Below are positions 22,932-31,206 of a stretch of 32,458 nucleotides of DNA, one piece after another. The position numbers were made by a program, and so were the translations under genes. The notes under the pieces are model-generated. The model was not told the DNA's origin. It worked only from the letters and a program-made list of their open reading frames with translations, and did no database searches. Positions within the stretch are counted from its first letter, which is position 1, and every line of letters starts with the position of its first letter. The DNA comes from Treponema sp. UBA1233. GTDB taxonomy: Bacteria; Spirochaetota; Spirochaetia; Treponematales; Treponemataceae. The stretch spans positions 601 through 33,058 of the forward strand of contig DBWR01000036.1 of assembly GCA_002309305.1 (NCBI GenBank), written 5' to 3'.

Positions 22932-22960
22932 GCCCTTGTGGAAATCACAGGGGCTTTTTA
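22932..22960 (+). terminator. Rho-independent terminator after the P13-like gene
   Basis: Nine-bp arms GCCCTTGTG (22932-22940) and CACAGGGGC (22946-22954) with one wobble pair and a 5-nt loop are followed by TTTTTA. Confidence 0.88.
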
Positions 22961-22985
22961 TAATTTATAAAGAAAGAGGATTATT

Positions 22986-24260
22986 ATGGAACTTGAAACC
23001 AAATGCATTCAGGCCGGATACGAGCCAAAAAACGGAGAGTCTAGGATGATTCCCATCGTCCAGAGCACAACATTCAAATATGATACAAGCGAGGACATGG
23101 CAAAGCTGTTTGACCTTGAGGCAAGCGGATACTTTTATACAAGGCTCCAGAATCCCACAAACGACTATGTAGCCGCAAAACTCACAGCCCTTGAAGGTGG
23201 AACAGCAGGAATGCTCACCTCTTCCGGACAGGCCGCAAACTTTTTTGCAGTGTTTAACATTGCAAGCTGCGGAGACCATGTCATTGCCTCATCTTCAATT
23301 TATGGCGGTACATTCAACCTGTTCAACGTGACCATGCGCAAGATGGGAATTGACTTTACATTCATCTCTCCCGATGCCACAGACGAAGAACTGAACGCCG
23401 CATTCAAGCCGAATACAAAATGCGTTTTCGGAGAGACCATCGCTAACCCTGCACTCACTGTTTTTGACATAGAACGTTTTGCCAAGGCCGCACACGCACA
23501 CGGTGTTCCGCTGATTGTTGACAACACTTTTGCCACACCGATAAACTGCCGCCCGTTTGAATGGGGATGCGATATTGTAACACATTCAACCACCAAATAT
23601 CTTGACGGACACGATGCCGCCGTTGGTGGAGCAATAATCGACTCAGGCAAATTCGACTGGATGGCACACAAGGACAAATTCCCGGGACTTTGCACACCGG
23701 ATGAATCATACCACGGAATTACATATGCAACAAAATTCGGAAACGCAGGAGCATTCATCACAAAATGCACCGCACAGCTGATGAGGGATTTTGGTTCAAT
23801 TCAGGCCCCGATGAACGCATACCTTTTGAACCTTGGAATCGAATCACTTGCCGTAAGGGTAAAGCGTCACTGTGAAAACGGTCTTGCCGTAGCCCAATTC
23901 CTTTCAAAGCACGACAAGGTAAGCTGGGTCAACTATCCCGGACTTCCAGACAACAAGTACTATCCGCTTACACAAAAATACATGCCAAACGGAACATGCG
24001 GCGTAGTTTCATTCGGAATAAAGGGCGGAAGAAAGGCTGCGGAAGAATTCATGAAGCACCTCAAGGTGGCCATGATTGCAACCCACGTTGCCGATGCCCA
24101 TACTTGTGTCCTTCATCCAGCTTCAGCAACCCACCGTCAGCTCTCAGATGCAGAGCTGGAGGCATGCGGAGTAGGTCCTGATCTGATTCGTTTTTCCGTT
24201 GGCATAGAAAACATAAAGGACATCATTGACGACTTGAATCAGGCACTGTCACACGTCTGA
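22986..24260 (+). CDS. metY: O-acetylhomoserine aminocarboxypropyltransferase (sulfhydrylase)
   Basis: PLP enzyme of the Cys/Met metabolism family that makes homocysteine from O-acetylhomoserine and sulfide. The 424-residue length fits MetY better than cystathionine lyases (about 380-400). Visible features are TRLQNPTND (52-60), the PLP-stacking and phosphate region SSGQAANFFAV, VDNTFATP (178-185) and the PLP lysine Lys204 in HSTTKYLDGHD, plus the C-terminal HPASATHRQL block. A methionine gamma-lyase role is less likely but cannot be excluded. AGAGG precedes the ATG. Confidence 0.88.
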   Translation: MELETKCIQAGYEPKNGESRMIPIVQSTTFKYDTSEDMAKLFDLEASGYFYTRLQNPTNDYVAAKLTALEGGTAGMLTSSGQAANFFAVFNIASCGDHVIASSSIYGGTFNLFNVTMRKMGIDFTFISPDATDEELNAAFKPNTKCVFGETIANPALTVFDIERFAKAAHAHGVPLIVDNTFATPINCRPFEWGCDIVTHSTTKYLDGHDAAVGGAIIDSGKFDWMAHKDKFPGLCTPDESYHGITYATKFGNAGAFITKCTAQLMRDFGSIQAPMNAYLLNLGIESLAVRVKRHCENGLAVAQFLSKHDKVSWVNYPGLPDNKYYPLTQKYMPNGTCGVVSFGIKGGRKAAEEFMKHLKVAMIATHVADAHTCVLHPASATHRQLSDAELEACGVGPDLIRFSVGIENIKDIIDDLNQALSHV

Positions 24261-24273
24261 TCAATGACACAAG

Positions 24274-24317
24274 ATTCGTAATGTGTAACCCTCAATTATG
24301 GATTATGCATTACGAAT
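24274..24317. repeat. Inverted repeat between metY and the lysA-like gene
   Basis: Perfect 10-bp arms ATTCGTAATG (24274-24283) and CATTACGAAT (24308-24317) enclose 24 nt. No T-run follows, so it is not a clear terminator. Confidence 0.7.
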
Positions 24318-24322
24318 TACTA

Positions 24323-24351
24323 TTGACCCACATTCCTAAAAATGCCATACT
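24323..24351 (+). promoter_or_regulatory. Promoter of the lysA-like gene, leaderless geometry
   Basis: TTGACC (24323-24328), 17 bp, CATACT (24346-24351), 6 nt, then ATG at 24358. No ribosome site exists. Confidence 0.5.
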
Positions 24352-24357
24352 GTTTCC

Positions 24358-25626
24358 ATGAATACATTTCCATTGACACACGATCAGCTTGTGGAGCTGA
24401 CAAAAAAATATCAGACGCCGTTTTATCTTTATGACGAAAAGGCAATCCGTGACAACATGCGATACTTTACCAAATCATTCAGCGCATTTCCCGAATTCCG
24501 CGAATACTTTGCGGTAAAGGCACTCCCCAACCCCTACATCCTCAAGATACTCAAGAGCGAAGGTGCGGGTGGAGACTGTTCATCCTTACCGGAACTCCTT
24601 TTGTGCGAAAAGGCTGGAATTACAGGCAAACACATAATGTTCACAAGCAACAACACTCCGGCAATCGAATTCAAGGAGGCGTACCGTCTGGGCGCAATAA
24701 TCAACCTGGACGACATCACGCACATAGATTTCCTGAGCGATGCACTTGGAGGAAAACTCCCCGATACAATCTGCTTCCGCTACAATCCGGGTCCACTCAA
24801 GAAGGGTGGAAACGCAATCATCGGAAAACCGGAAGAGGCAAAATACGGCCTTACACGCGAACAGATGCTTGAGGCATACAAAATCTGCAGGGAACGTGGA
24901 GTTAAGCATTTCGGCATGCACACAATGGTTGCATCCAACGAGCTGAACCCTGACTTCTTTGCGGACACTGCACAGATCATCTTTGACCTGGTGCTCGACG
25001 TTCAAAAGGAATGCGGAGTTAACATTGAATTCGTTGACCTTGGTGGAGGCCTTGGAATTCCATACAAGCCCGGACAGAAAAAACTTGACCTTGAATACAT
25101 TGCGGGAAAAATCCACGAGCTTTATGTTCAGAAAATAGTGCCGGCGGGACTTGACCCCATGGCGGTTTATTTTGAATGCGGACGACCGATAACAGGACCC
25201 TATGGATATCTTGTAACCACGGTAATCCACCATAAGGACATTTACCGCAACTACATCGGTGTGGATGCAAGCATGGCAGACCTTATGCGCCCCGGAATGT
25301 ACGGAGCATACCACGAGGTTCAGGTCAGCGGAAAGGAAAACAAGCCGAAGGACCACATCTATGACGTAACCGGAAGCCTTTGCGAAAACTGCGACAAATT
25401 TGCGGTACAAAGGGAACTTCCAGAAATCACCGAGGGAGACATCCTCATAATCCACGATGCCGGTGCACACGGACGGGCCATGGGATTCAACTACAACGGA
25501 AAGCTCAGGGCAGGAGAACTCCTTTTGCGTCCCGACAATTCAATCGTTCAGATACGAAGGCAGGAAACCATAGAAGACTATTTCGCCACTCTGGATTTCT
25601 CCGGATTGGATTCATTCAACTGTTAA
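24358..25626 (+). CDS. lysA: Diaminopimelate decarboxylase-like PLP enzyme
   Basis: Fold-type III PLP decarboxylase of 422 residues that would convert meso-diaminopimelate to lysine. Lys54 (YFAVKALPNP) is the PLP lysine. His188 (GMHTM) stacks on the cofactor, GGGLGIPY (229-236) binds phosphate, ECGRPITGPYG (273-283) is the substrate loop, and Cys342 in SLCENCDKF is the catalytic cysteine contributed across the dimer. Related ornithine or carboxynorspermidine decarboxylases are possible. It is first in an operon with the CYTH gene (10 nt gap). The ATG is 6 nt from the predicted -10. Confidence 0.82.
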   Translation: MNTFPLTHDQLVELTKKYQTPFYLYDEKAIRDNMRYFTKSFSAFPEFREYFAVKALPNPYILKILKSEGAGGDCSSLPELLLCEKAGITGKHIMFTSNNTPAIEFKEAYRLGAIINLDDITHIDFLSDALGGKLPDTICFRYNPGPLKKGGNAIIGKPEEAKYGLTREQMLEAYKICRERGVKHFGMHTMVASNELNPDFFADTAQIIFDLVLDVQKECGVNIEFVDLGGGLGIPYKPGQKKLDLEYIAGKIHELYVQKIVPAGLDPMAVYFECGRPITGPYGYLVTTVIHHKDIYRNYIGVDASMADLMRPGMYGAYHEVQVSGKENKPKDHIYDVTGSLCENCDKFAVQRELPEITEGDILIIHDAGAHGRAMGFNYNGKLRAGELLLRPDNSIVQIRRQETIEDYFATLDFSGLDSFNC

Positions 25627-25636
25627 AGGAAAGGCT

Positions 25637-26236
25637 ATGACGGAAATTGAACTCAAGGTGCATGTAGAAGACCGCGACACACTTATCGAAAAGCTCAACA
25701 CATTTGCAACATACACAAACTGCATACAGCGCGATGACTTTTACTGGGGAAGCTCTGACTCATGCAGGAACAAAATCCGCATCAGAAAGGAAAGCGGTGT
25801 TCCAAAGGAGCCTAGGGAGACATTTCCTGAAACCATTGTCACCTACAAGCGGAAGGAACTGCGCACAAACGCCCAGGGACAGGCCGTAGAAGTGAATGAT
25901 GAAAAGGAATGCACCATATCAAACCCAGAGCCCCTTGAAGCATTCCTCACGGACATAGGGTATTCCGTCGTACTGAAAAAACACAAGTCTGTAATGGTCT
26001 GGATGATGAAGACAAATCCCCAAAAGGAATCCTCGATAAGCTTTGAGCTGTGCAACGTACCGCCACTGGGAGATTTTCTTGAAATTGAAATACTCACCAA
26101 AGACGACAGCGAAGAAAACGTCAAATCAGCCCAGGAAAAACTGTTTGCTCTCCTGGACATGACTGGAATTGGACGTGATAAAATAGAAAACCGCTATTAC
26201 AGTGAAATGTTAAAGGACCTTCCCTCAGCGGAATAA
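25637..26236 (+). CDS. CYTH-domain protein (class IV adenylate cyclase/triphosphatase-like)
   Basis: A 199-residue protein starting MTEIELKVHV, which contains the ExExK signature (Glu3, Glu5, Lys7) of the CYTH triphosphate tunnel fold. Later residues NKIRIRKES, VTYKRKEL, EVNDEKE and FLEIEILT supply the usual alternating basic and acidic tunnel positions. Such proteins act on triphosphate substrates as class IV adenylate cyclases or inorganic/thiamine triphosphatases; which one cannot be told. GGAAAGG precedes the ATG. It is downstream of the lysA-like gene and overlaps the convergent transglycosylase by 12 nt. Confidence 0.85.
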   Translation: MTEIELKVHVEDRDTLIEKLNTFATYTNCIQRDDFYWGSSDSCRNKIRIRKESGVPKEPRETFPETIVTYKRKELRTNAQGQAVEVNDEKECTISNPEPLEAFLTDIGYSVVLKKHKSVMVWMMKTNPQKESSISFELCNVPPLGDFLEIEILTKDDSEENVKSAQEKLFALLDMTGIGRDKIENRYYSEMLKDLPSAE

Positions 26237-27001
26237 AGCCAGCTGTGCGTCATCCCTATCCGGATTGACATACAGGCTCAACACTTCGGTTTCAAAACTC
26301 TGATCAAGCGCATTGCGGTATGACTCAATCTGTGAAATGTAATCAAGGGTTACCTTTGGGGTACGGTTGTCGTGGACTTTGTTTGTTCCGGCATTGTACA
26401 TCGCCATCGCAGCAATTTCATTACCCGCCGCATCAAGACAGAACCTCAAATGCTCAAGACCCTTGTGTGCAGAAACTTTTGGGTCATAGAACTGTGCTTC
26501 CGTAAGATTCTGGAATGAACCGCTGTTCAGCTGAAAGAGTCCCCTGTCGACGCTTCCGTTTGTGTTCACGTTTTTTGCAGTGGGCTTGTAGCGGCTTTCG
26601 GCATAGGCAAGGGAAAATGCAAGTGAAAGCGGAATATTGTTTTCATCTGCGGCCTCAAGGATTGCAAGGCTTACCTCACGGTTACCGGTTACTCCTATAT
26701 AAAACCATTCCACACTCGCGCGTGTTTTTGGCTGCCTAAGGAGATAGAGGGCTTCGTCATCCTGCTGCTTTATATCCTGGACATACTTTTCCATGTCAAA
26801 GGATTCTGATTCTGATTCAGCTTCTTCAATTTCTTCCGGTCCATACATGGCAAGGGCACTGGTATAGTCAACAGGAATCTGATTAAAATCCGCCGCACTT
26901 ATTCCGGCCGGGATGATTATAAAAAGAGTAATAAAAAAACCAAGCAATGAACAGCATGCTACTGCCAAAGGATTAATCTTAGCTGTACGTTCTACCTTCA
27001 T
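26225..27001 (-). CDS. Lytic transglycosylase (SLT domain), membrane-anchored
   Basis: Peptidoglycan-cleaving enzyme of 258 residues. An N-terminal hydrophobic segment (about 11-36, ending PAGISA) is a membrane anchor or signal peptide. An acidic linker (57-70) follows. The SLT-like domain holds the catalytic Glu135 in LAYAESRYKP, then RGLFQLNSGSF (153-163) and AMAMYNAG (198-205). The ATG at 27001 was chosen for AGAGG 5 nt upstream; the frame is open to 27091. Confidence 0.88.
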   Translation of the reverse strand: MKVERTAKINPLAVACCSLLGFFITLFIIIPAGISAADFNQIPVDYTSALAMYGPEEIEEAESESESFDMEKYVQDIKQQDDEALYLLRQPKTRASVEWFYIGVTGNREVSLAILEAADENNIPLSLAFSLAYAESRYKPTAKNVNTNGSVDRGLFQLNSGSFQNLTEAQFYDPKVSAHKGLEHLRFCLDAAGNEIAAMAMYNAGTNKVHDNRTPKVTLDYISQIESYRNALDQSFETEVLSLYVNPDRDDAQLALFR

Positions 27002-27018
27002 GTTAACCTCTGGCGGCA

Positions 27019-27047
27019 ATAGTGGCATATTTTTTTGATTTTGGCAA
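27019..27047 (-). promoter_or_regulatory. Possible proximal promoter of the transglycosylase gene
   Basis: TTGCCA (27047-27042), 17 bp and CACTAT (27024-27019). A second candidate farther up is TTGACA (27132-27127) with TAGAAA (27108-27103) at 18 bp. Confidence 0.35.
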
Positions 27048-27142
27048 GAGAATTTATGAATTTTAATGAAAATTATGCGGTTTTTTACCAAAGTTTACTA
27101 TTTTTCTACAAATGAATGATTAATTTTGTCAAAAATATGCAA

Positions 27143-27158
27143 ATTTTTAGCTAAAAAT
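27143..27158. promoter_or_regulatory. Perfect 16-bp palindrome in the divergent promoter region
   Basis: ATTTTTAGCTAAAAAT is a perfect palindrome without a loop, 13 bp upstream of the -35 of the EIIA gene and close to the upstream transglycosylase promoter. Its form suits a dimeric repressor or activator site. Confidence 0.45.
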
Positions 27159-27171
27159 GCTCTTTTTTTCC

Positions 27172-27200
27172 TTGACAAATTTTAAGAGTAAACATAAACT
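27172..27200 (+). promoter_or_regulatory. Promoter of the EIIA gene, leaderless geometry
   Basis: TTGACA (27172-27177), 17 bp, TAAACT (27195-27200), 6 nt (AGGGGT), ATG at 27207. The AGGGG is only 1 nt from the ATG, too close to serve as a ribosome site. Confidence 0.65.
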
Positions 27201-27206
27201 AGGGGT

Positions 27207-27653
27207 ATGGACTTAAGAACAGTATTAACCCCAGAGACCGTAGAGTTACATCTCAAGGGCTCAACTAAAGATGAAATTATTGATGAATTGTTGGACGTCT
27301 TGGTAAAGGCAGGAAAAGTTACAGATAAGGAAGCCGCAAAGGAATGCGTTCTGGACCGTGAAAAGAAAATGTCAACAGGCATGAAGCACGGAATCGCAAT
27401 CCCGCACGGAAAGACAGACACTGTATCAGACCTGGTGGCTTGTATCGGCGTATCTGACAAGGCAGTTGATTTTGACAGCCTGGATCAGGAGCCATGCCGC
27501 ATCTACATCATGACGCTTTCTCCGGTGAACAAGACCGGACCACACCTGCAGTTTCTGGCAGAAGTAAGCCTTCTGTTCAAATCAGCAGACAAAAGGGCCC
27601 AGATTCTTAACACACAGGACAAGGCAGAAGTTATAAAGATTCTTACCGAGTAG
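27207..27653 (+). CDS. PTS EIIA domain protein (fructose/nitrogen type)
   Basis: A 148-residue stand-alone EIIA of the mannitol/fructose/PtsN family. The phospho-accepting histidine is His67 in HGIAIPHGKTD; LDREKKMSTGMKHG and GPHLQFLAEVSLLFK are family blocks. Such proteins carry phosphate from HPr, either to a sugar permease or as a regulatory signal. No EIIB or EIIC gene is nearby, which favours a regulatory (PtsN-like) role. A terminator follows. Confidence 0.9.
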   Translation: MDLRTVLTPETVELHLKGSTKDEIIDELLDVLVKAGKVTDKEAAKECVLDREKKMSTGMKHGIAIPHGKTDTVSDLVACIGVSDKAVDFDSLDQEPCRIYIMTLSPVNKTGPHLQFLAEVSLLFKSADKRAQILNTQDKAEVIKILTE

Positions 27654-27672
27654 GCTTGACAGATTTTTTATG

Positions 27673-27716
27673 AAAAGGCTTCTTTCATTTTAAAGATGAG
27701 GGAAGTCTTTTTTTTG
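27673..27716 (+). terminator. Rho-independent terminator after the EIIA gene
   Basis: Arms AAAAGGCTTC (27673-27682) and GAAGTCTTTT (27702-27711), one wobble pair, lead into a run of T. Confidence 0.75.
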
Positions 27717-27745
27717 TTTACAATCACCATTCTTTCTGCTATTCT
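27717..27745 (+). promoter_or_regulatory. Promoter of the two-lipoprotein operon
   Basis: TTTACA (27717-27722), 17 bp, TATTCT (27740-27745). The predicted 30-nt leader contains AAGGAG before the ATG at 27782. Confidence 0.55.
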
Positions 27746-27781
27746 ATGTTTATCAGACCAATCATTTTAAGGAGACCAGAC

Positions 27782-28945
27782 ATGAAAAAACTCTTTTTGA
27801 TTCTGACGGCATTTACAGGCCTTACCCTGCTTATTTCATGCTCAAAGGCACAGGCAAGCGCAGTAGCCGACGCACTTTCACAGGAAGTTACAATTTCGGA
27901 CCAGGAAACAATTAATACCCTCGAATCCAAAATCACAGAACTTGAAAACACCCTCAACAACATGAAGGAAAATGAAGAAACTCAGGTCACAAAGATTTCT
28001 TATGAGGACAGCTATATCCGCATCACGGAACCTAGCGACGGATCGGAAAAATACCTTTACAATGTCACAAATGTTGACGACGTAAAGCTTACCTTTAAAG
28101 GCGAGGTTTCCGCAAACTGCAAGTCCATACGCGTTTTGTGGGCACCGGAATCAGAATCGTTCATCCAGTATCATCTTGAAGGCCGTACCGAAAAGCTCAG
28201 AGGAGTTTATGTCGATGACTTTGTTCTCAAGCAGTTCAAGCCGGGAGACAGAACCTTCATCTATAACGTAGGCGGAAAACTTGACAACCTTATCCAGGGT
28301 TCAAACTTCTACCGCTTTATTGCAACTTTCAATGACGGAAGCCAGAAATCCTACAGCATGACATATTACGTTTACTGCGGTGGTGCGGCGGAAAAGGCAA
28401 AACCTGTCATCTACCTCTACCCCAAAAAGAAGCAGGACGTCACGGTCTCCGTTTCACCAGAGGGTGGAGTCACAGAATCAATTCCGGAAATGGGTAAGGC
28501 ATGGAAAGTTACCGCATGGCCTGATGGAAAAATCGTGGAAAAGAAATCAAAGAAGGAATACCCCTACCTCTTCTGGGAAAGCCGTGATGTTAACGCCCCC
28601 ACAGACAGGAGCGAAGGATTTGTCGTAAAGACAGAAGAATTGCAGACATTCTTTGAGCAGAAACTTTCAATACTCGGTTTGAACGAAAAGGAAATCAAGG
28701 ACTTTACCGAATACTGGGTTCCCGAAATGCAGGGAAAGCCATACGTTTTCGTTACATTCTATTCACAGGAAAGAATCGACAGGGAAGCACCCCTCAAGGT
28801 CTCTCCAAAGCCGGACAGCGTAATCCGCGTTTACTTTGACCACATCAAGCTGGACGAACCTTTTGAAGTTCCTGAACAAAAACTTGAAAAAGCAGAACGA
28901 AAGGGATTTGCCGTAGTAGAATGGGGCGGTCGCCGTTACAAATGA
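27782..28945 (+). CDS. Lipoprotein with KPVIYLYP-type domain
   Basis: A 387-residue predicted lipoprotein: signal MKKLFLILTAFTGLTLLIS with lipid-modified Cys20. A short coiled-coil-like segment (INTLESKITELENTLNNM) follows, then a beta-rich region (about 80-200), and a C-terminal domain beginning KPVIYLYPKKKQDVTVSVSP with YPYLFWES and a tail ending WGGRRYK. This last domain recurs in hypothetical bacterial proteins as far as recalled, but no function is known. AAGGAG precedes the ATG. Its stop overlaps the next start (ATGA), so the two lipoproteins are coupled. Confidence 0.8.
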   Translation: MKKLFLILTAFTGLTLLISCSKAQASAVADALSQEVTISDQETINTLESKITELENTLNNMKENEETQVTKISYEDSYIRITEPSDGSEKYLYNVTNVDDVKLTFKGEVSANCKSIRVLWAPESESFIQYHLEGRTEKLRGVYVDDFVLKQFKPGDRTFIYNVGGKLDNLIQGSNFYRFIATFNDGSQKSYSMTYYVYCGGAAEKAKPVIYLYPKKKQDVTVSVSPEGGVTESIPEMGKAWKVTAWPDGKIVEKKSKKEYPYLFWESRDVNAPTDRSEGFVVKTEELQTFFEQKLSILGLNEKEIKDFTEYWVPEMQGKPYVFVTFYSQERIDREAPLKVSPKPDSVIRVYFDHIKLDEPFEVPEQKLEKAERKGFAVVEWGGRRYK

Positions 28946-30576
28946 TAAGGGCAAAACTAAAGGCGGTCATCTTGGCCGTCTTTTTTTCATCATTCACAAT
29001 CTCATGTTCAAAAATCGTAAGCGTTAATCCTCAGTATTCCGGGGACAGTGCATTGTGGAACCACACTTTTTCCAAGGACGATCCATTTGTCATGCCGGAC
29101 AAAATGCCAGCCGCCATGGTTCTTCCGCACCACGACATATGCACTTTCCAGCAGAACAGCTTTTACAGGGCCGTTTCATCCAGAGGCCAGCCATCGGTTG
29201 TCGTACTCTTGAGTCCCGATCATTTTGAAAGTTCCACAAGGGCCATCGCCGCACCAAAGAACAACGTAAGATTCCTGACGACAGAAAAAGATGTTCCTAT
29301 AGAGCATAAAATCTTAAAGAAGCTTGCACGCTCGGATCTGGCACAGTCGGTTGACTTCATGGACGAGGCATGGATTCAGGAGCACGGTGTTTTCATCCAC
29401 ATGCCGTTCATCCACCATTATTTTCCAAAGGCAAAGGTTGTCCCACTTTTATTAAAGCCGCTTGCTGACGAAAGTGACTTTGATTCGTTCAGGAAGCTTG
29501 CAGAATTTCTTGACAGTGAACTTCCACCTGACGCGCTGATTGTCGCATCCGTTGATTTTTCGCATTACCAGATTCCTGAAGTAACGGAACTCCACGACCA
29601 GGTGACCTTGAATGCCCTTGCCAATTTTGAAGACCCGAGAAACCTTGAAATAGACAGCCCGGAGTCAATCTACACGCTCATGGAATACTGCCGTCTGAGG
29701 AATGCCACAACACCGGTTTTAATCAACCGCACATGCACCCACGATTTCATTCCAGAAGAATTTGTTGAATCCACTTCGCACCAGTACTGGACCTTTTACA
29801 CGGACGATGCAAAGGCTCAAATTGAACAGTATTACAAAACCGTAGAATCAAGCGGACAGCGTTACCAGACCGGAGATTATTCTTTCAAAAACTTTACGGT
29901 TGTCATTGGAGGGAGCGGAGACACAGGAGCAGGTTTCAGGACAAAGTGGGAATGGGACCGCTACAGGACTTCCACCGATATCGGCGAACAAAACCTGTAT
30001 TATCTTGCGGGAAAGGAAGCTCGCTTTTTAATGGGATTTGACGCATACATTTTCGATCCGGAACCAGGCACAGTCCACACACACAGCGCACATGGAACGA
30101 CACTCCGGGTCACAAGCCTTGATGCAGACCAGATAAATGGAATGGATGAAATTCCCCTCCCCGATTCAAGTGCCAAAAACCAAATCGAAATCCTCGTGCT
30201 CAATTACAGCGACGGAGATTATTCACGTCTGCAGAAAAAGGTAAAAGACGCAACAAAAAAATATGACATAATCATTAACCGTGATGTCAGGGGTATTGTC
30301 GGGGCAAAGGCATTCTTTAAAACTGTAGAGGATATTCAAGAAGTAATCGATAGTTTGAAAAGCGACGGCCTTAAGATTTGCGGATGGGCTCTAATTTCAT
30401 TACAGGAACCAAACACCGTTGACCTTGGAATCCTAAAGGCATCCGAGGGACAAAAGGCGGAAGGAAACATTCTTGCGGTTAACTGGAAGGACGGAATCCC
30501 ATACATCCACACTTTTGAATACAAGAGCGACAATGACATTCCACCTGCAATTCATCAGGCGGGTTTTCCCTATTAA
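28942..30576 (+). CDS. Lipoprotein with Memo (AmmeMemoRadiSam protein B) domain and extra C-terminal domain
   Basis: A 544-residue predicted lipoprotein; the signal ends FTISC (Cys22). Residues about 55-290 form a Memo-family domain: LPHHD (62-65), LLSPDHFES (His94), EHGVFIHMPFI (His148, His154) and VASVDFSHYQ (His208), matching metal-binding positions of the family. Memo domains are related to class III extradiol dioxygenases; their bacterial reaction is not settled. Residues about 300-544 form a second domain beginning FTVVIGGSGDTGAG that is not recognised. A surface or periplasmic Memo protein is unusual because the family is mostly cytoplasmic. The ATG overlaps the previous stop. Confidence 0.8.
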   Translation: MIRAKLKAVILAVFFSSFTISCSKIVSVNPQYSGDSALWNHTFSKDDPFVMPDKMPAAMVLPHHDICTFQQNSFYRAVSSRGQPSVVVLLSPDHFESSTRAIAAPKNNVRFLTTEKDVPIEHKILKKLARSDLAQSVDFMDEAWIQEHGVFIHMPFIHHYFPKAKVVPLLLKPLADESDFDSFRKLAEFLDSELPPDALIVASVDFSHYQIPEVTELHDQVTLNALANFEDPRNLEIDSPESIYTLMEYCRLRNATTPVLINRTCTHDFIPEEFVESTSHQYWTFYTDDAKAQIEQYYKTVESSGQRYQTGDYSFKNFTVVIGGSGDTGAGFRTKWEWDRYRTSTDIGEQNLYYLAGKEARFLMGFDAYIFDPEPGTVHTHSAHGTTLRVTSLDADQINGMDEIPLPDSSAKNQIEILVLNYSDGDYSRLQKKVKDATKKYDIIINRDVRGIVGAKAFFKTVEDIQEVIDSLKSDGLKICGWALISLQEPNTVDLGILKASEGQKAEGNILAVNWKDGIPYIHTFEYKSDNDIPPAIHQAGFPY

Positions 30577-30592
30577 AACGTAAGACTGATAC

Positions 30593-30621
30593 GTGGCAAT
30601 ATTCCTCATTCAACTTAAACT
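30593..30621 (+). promoter_or_regulatory. Promoter of the PHP-like gene, leaderless geometry
   Basis: GTGGCA (30593-30598), 17 bp, TAAACT (30616-30621), 6 nt, ATG at 30628. No ribosome site is present. Confidence 0.5.
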
Positions 30622-30627
30622 GATTAC

Positions 30628-31206
30628 ATGAAAGTATTATCACTTTTGAATTTAAAATCGTCACTCAGTCCAAACATTAATCCTCTTTGTTCCCCAAGCA
30701 CAATGGCAAAAAAGATTTCACAGAGAGGCATTCAAGTTGCGGCACTTACAGATTTGAACACGGCAATGAATTGTCCCGCATTTTACACTGAATGCTCAAA
30801 ATACAACATAGCATGTCTTTTTGGAATGGAAGCATGGACAAGCGATCATCTGAGAACCCTGGTACTCTTTTCCAAACTCAAGCTAGCACTGGACTTTTGC
30901 AATTCATGGTACAACACTTTGCCTGATGTAAGTGCAACCAGCCGCCAGTTTTATGTGGACGAAAACGGAAAGATAATCGGTGAGCTTAAAAGAAAACTTG
31001 AAGCATGTTCCAGCGTCAGTTTTGAAAGATTGAAGGCGCAAGTGGAAAAATTTGAAGGGGTATTGTGCTATGTAAAAGCCGATGAAGAACTTTGGCTTGA
31101 GATAGGGAAGGAAGGACTTTTTACAGACGACGGAATAATCAATCTTTCATCAGTTGAAAAAGCGTTTGAGAGACTCCAAGTTCCCCAAGCAGAGCATTTG
31201 CCCTGA
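30628..31206 (+). CDS. Degenerate PHP-domain-like protein
   Basis: A 192-residue protein whose start resembles a PHP domain (as in DnaE or HisJ). LLNLKSSLSP (6-15) takes the place of the usual DxHxHS pattern, GIQVAALTDLNTAMNCPAFY (34-53) that of the TDHN region, and GMEA (66-69) that of the GxE motif. The metal-binding histidines are replaced (His to Asn, Lys and Leu), so it should not be a metal-dependent phosphoesterase and may be a binding or structural relative. It overlaps the convergent methyltransferase by 68 nt. The assignment is by pattern only. Confidence 0.6.
   Translation: MKVLSLLNLKSSLSPNINPLCSPSTMAKKISQRGIQVAALTDLNTAMNCPAFYTECSKYNIACLFGMEAWTSDHLRTLVLFSKLKLALDFCNSWYNTLPDVSATSRQFYVDENGKIIGELKRKLEACSSVSFERLKAQVEKFEGVLCYVKADEELWLEIGKEGLFTDDGIINLSSVEKAFERLQVPQAEHLP

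Noticed and set aside
24586..25470. Long minus-strand open frame of 294 codons opposite the lysA-like gene
   Set aside because: It is the antisense shadow of a conserved enzyme, with no ribosome site or recognisable motif.
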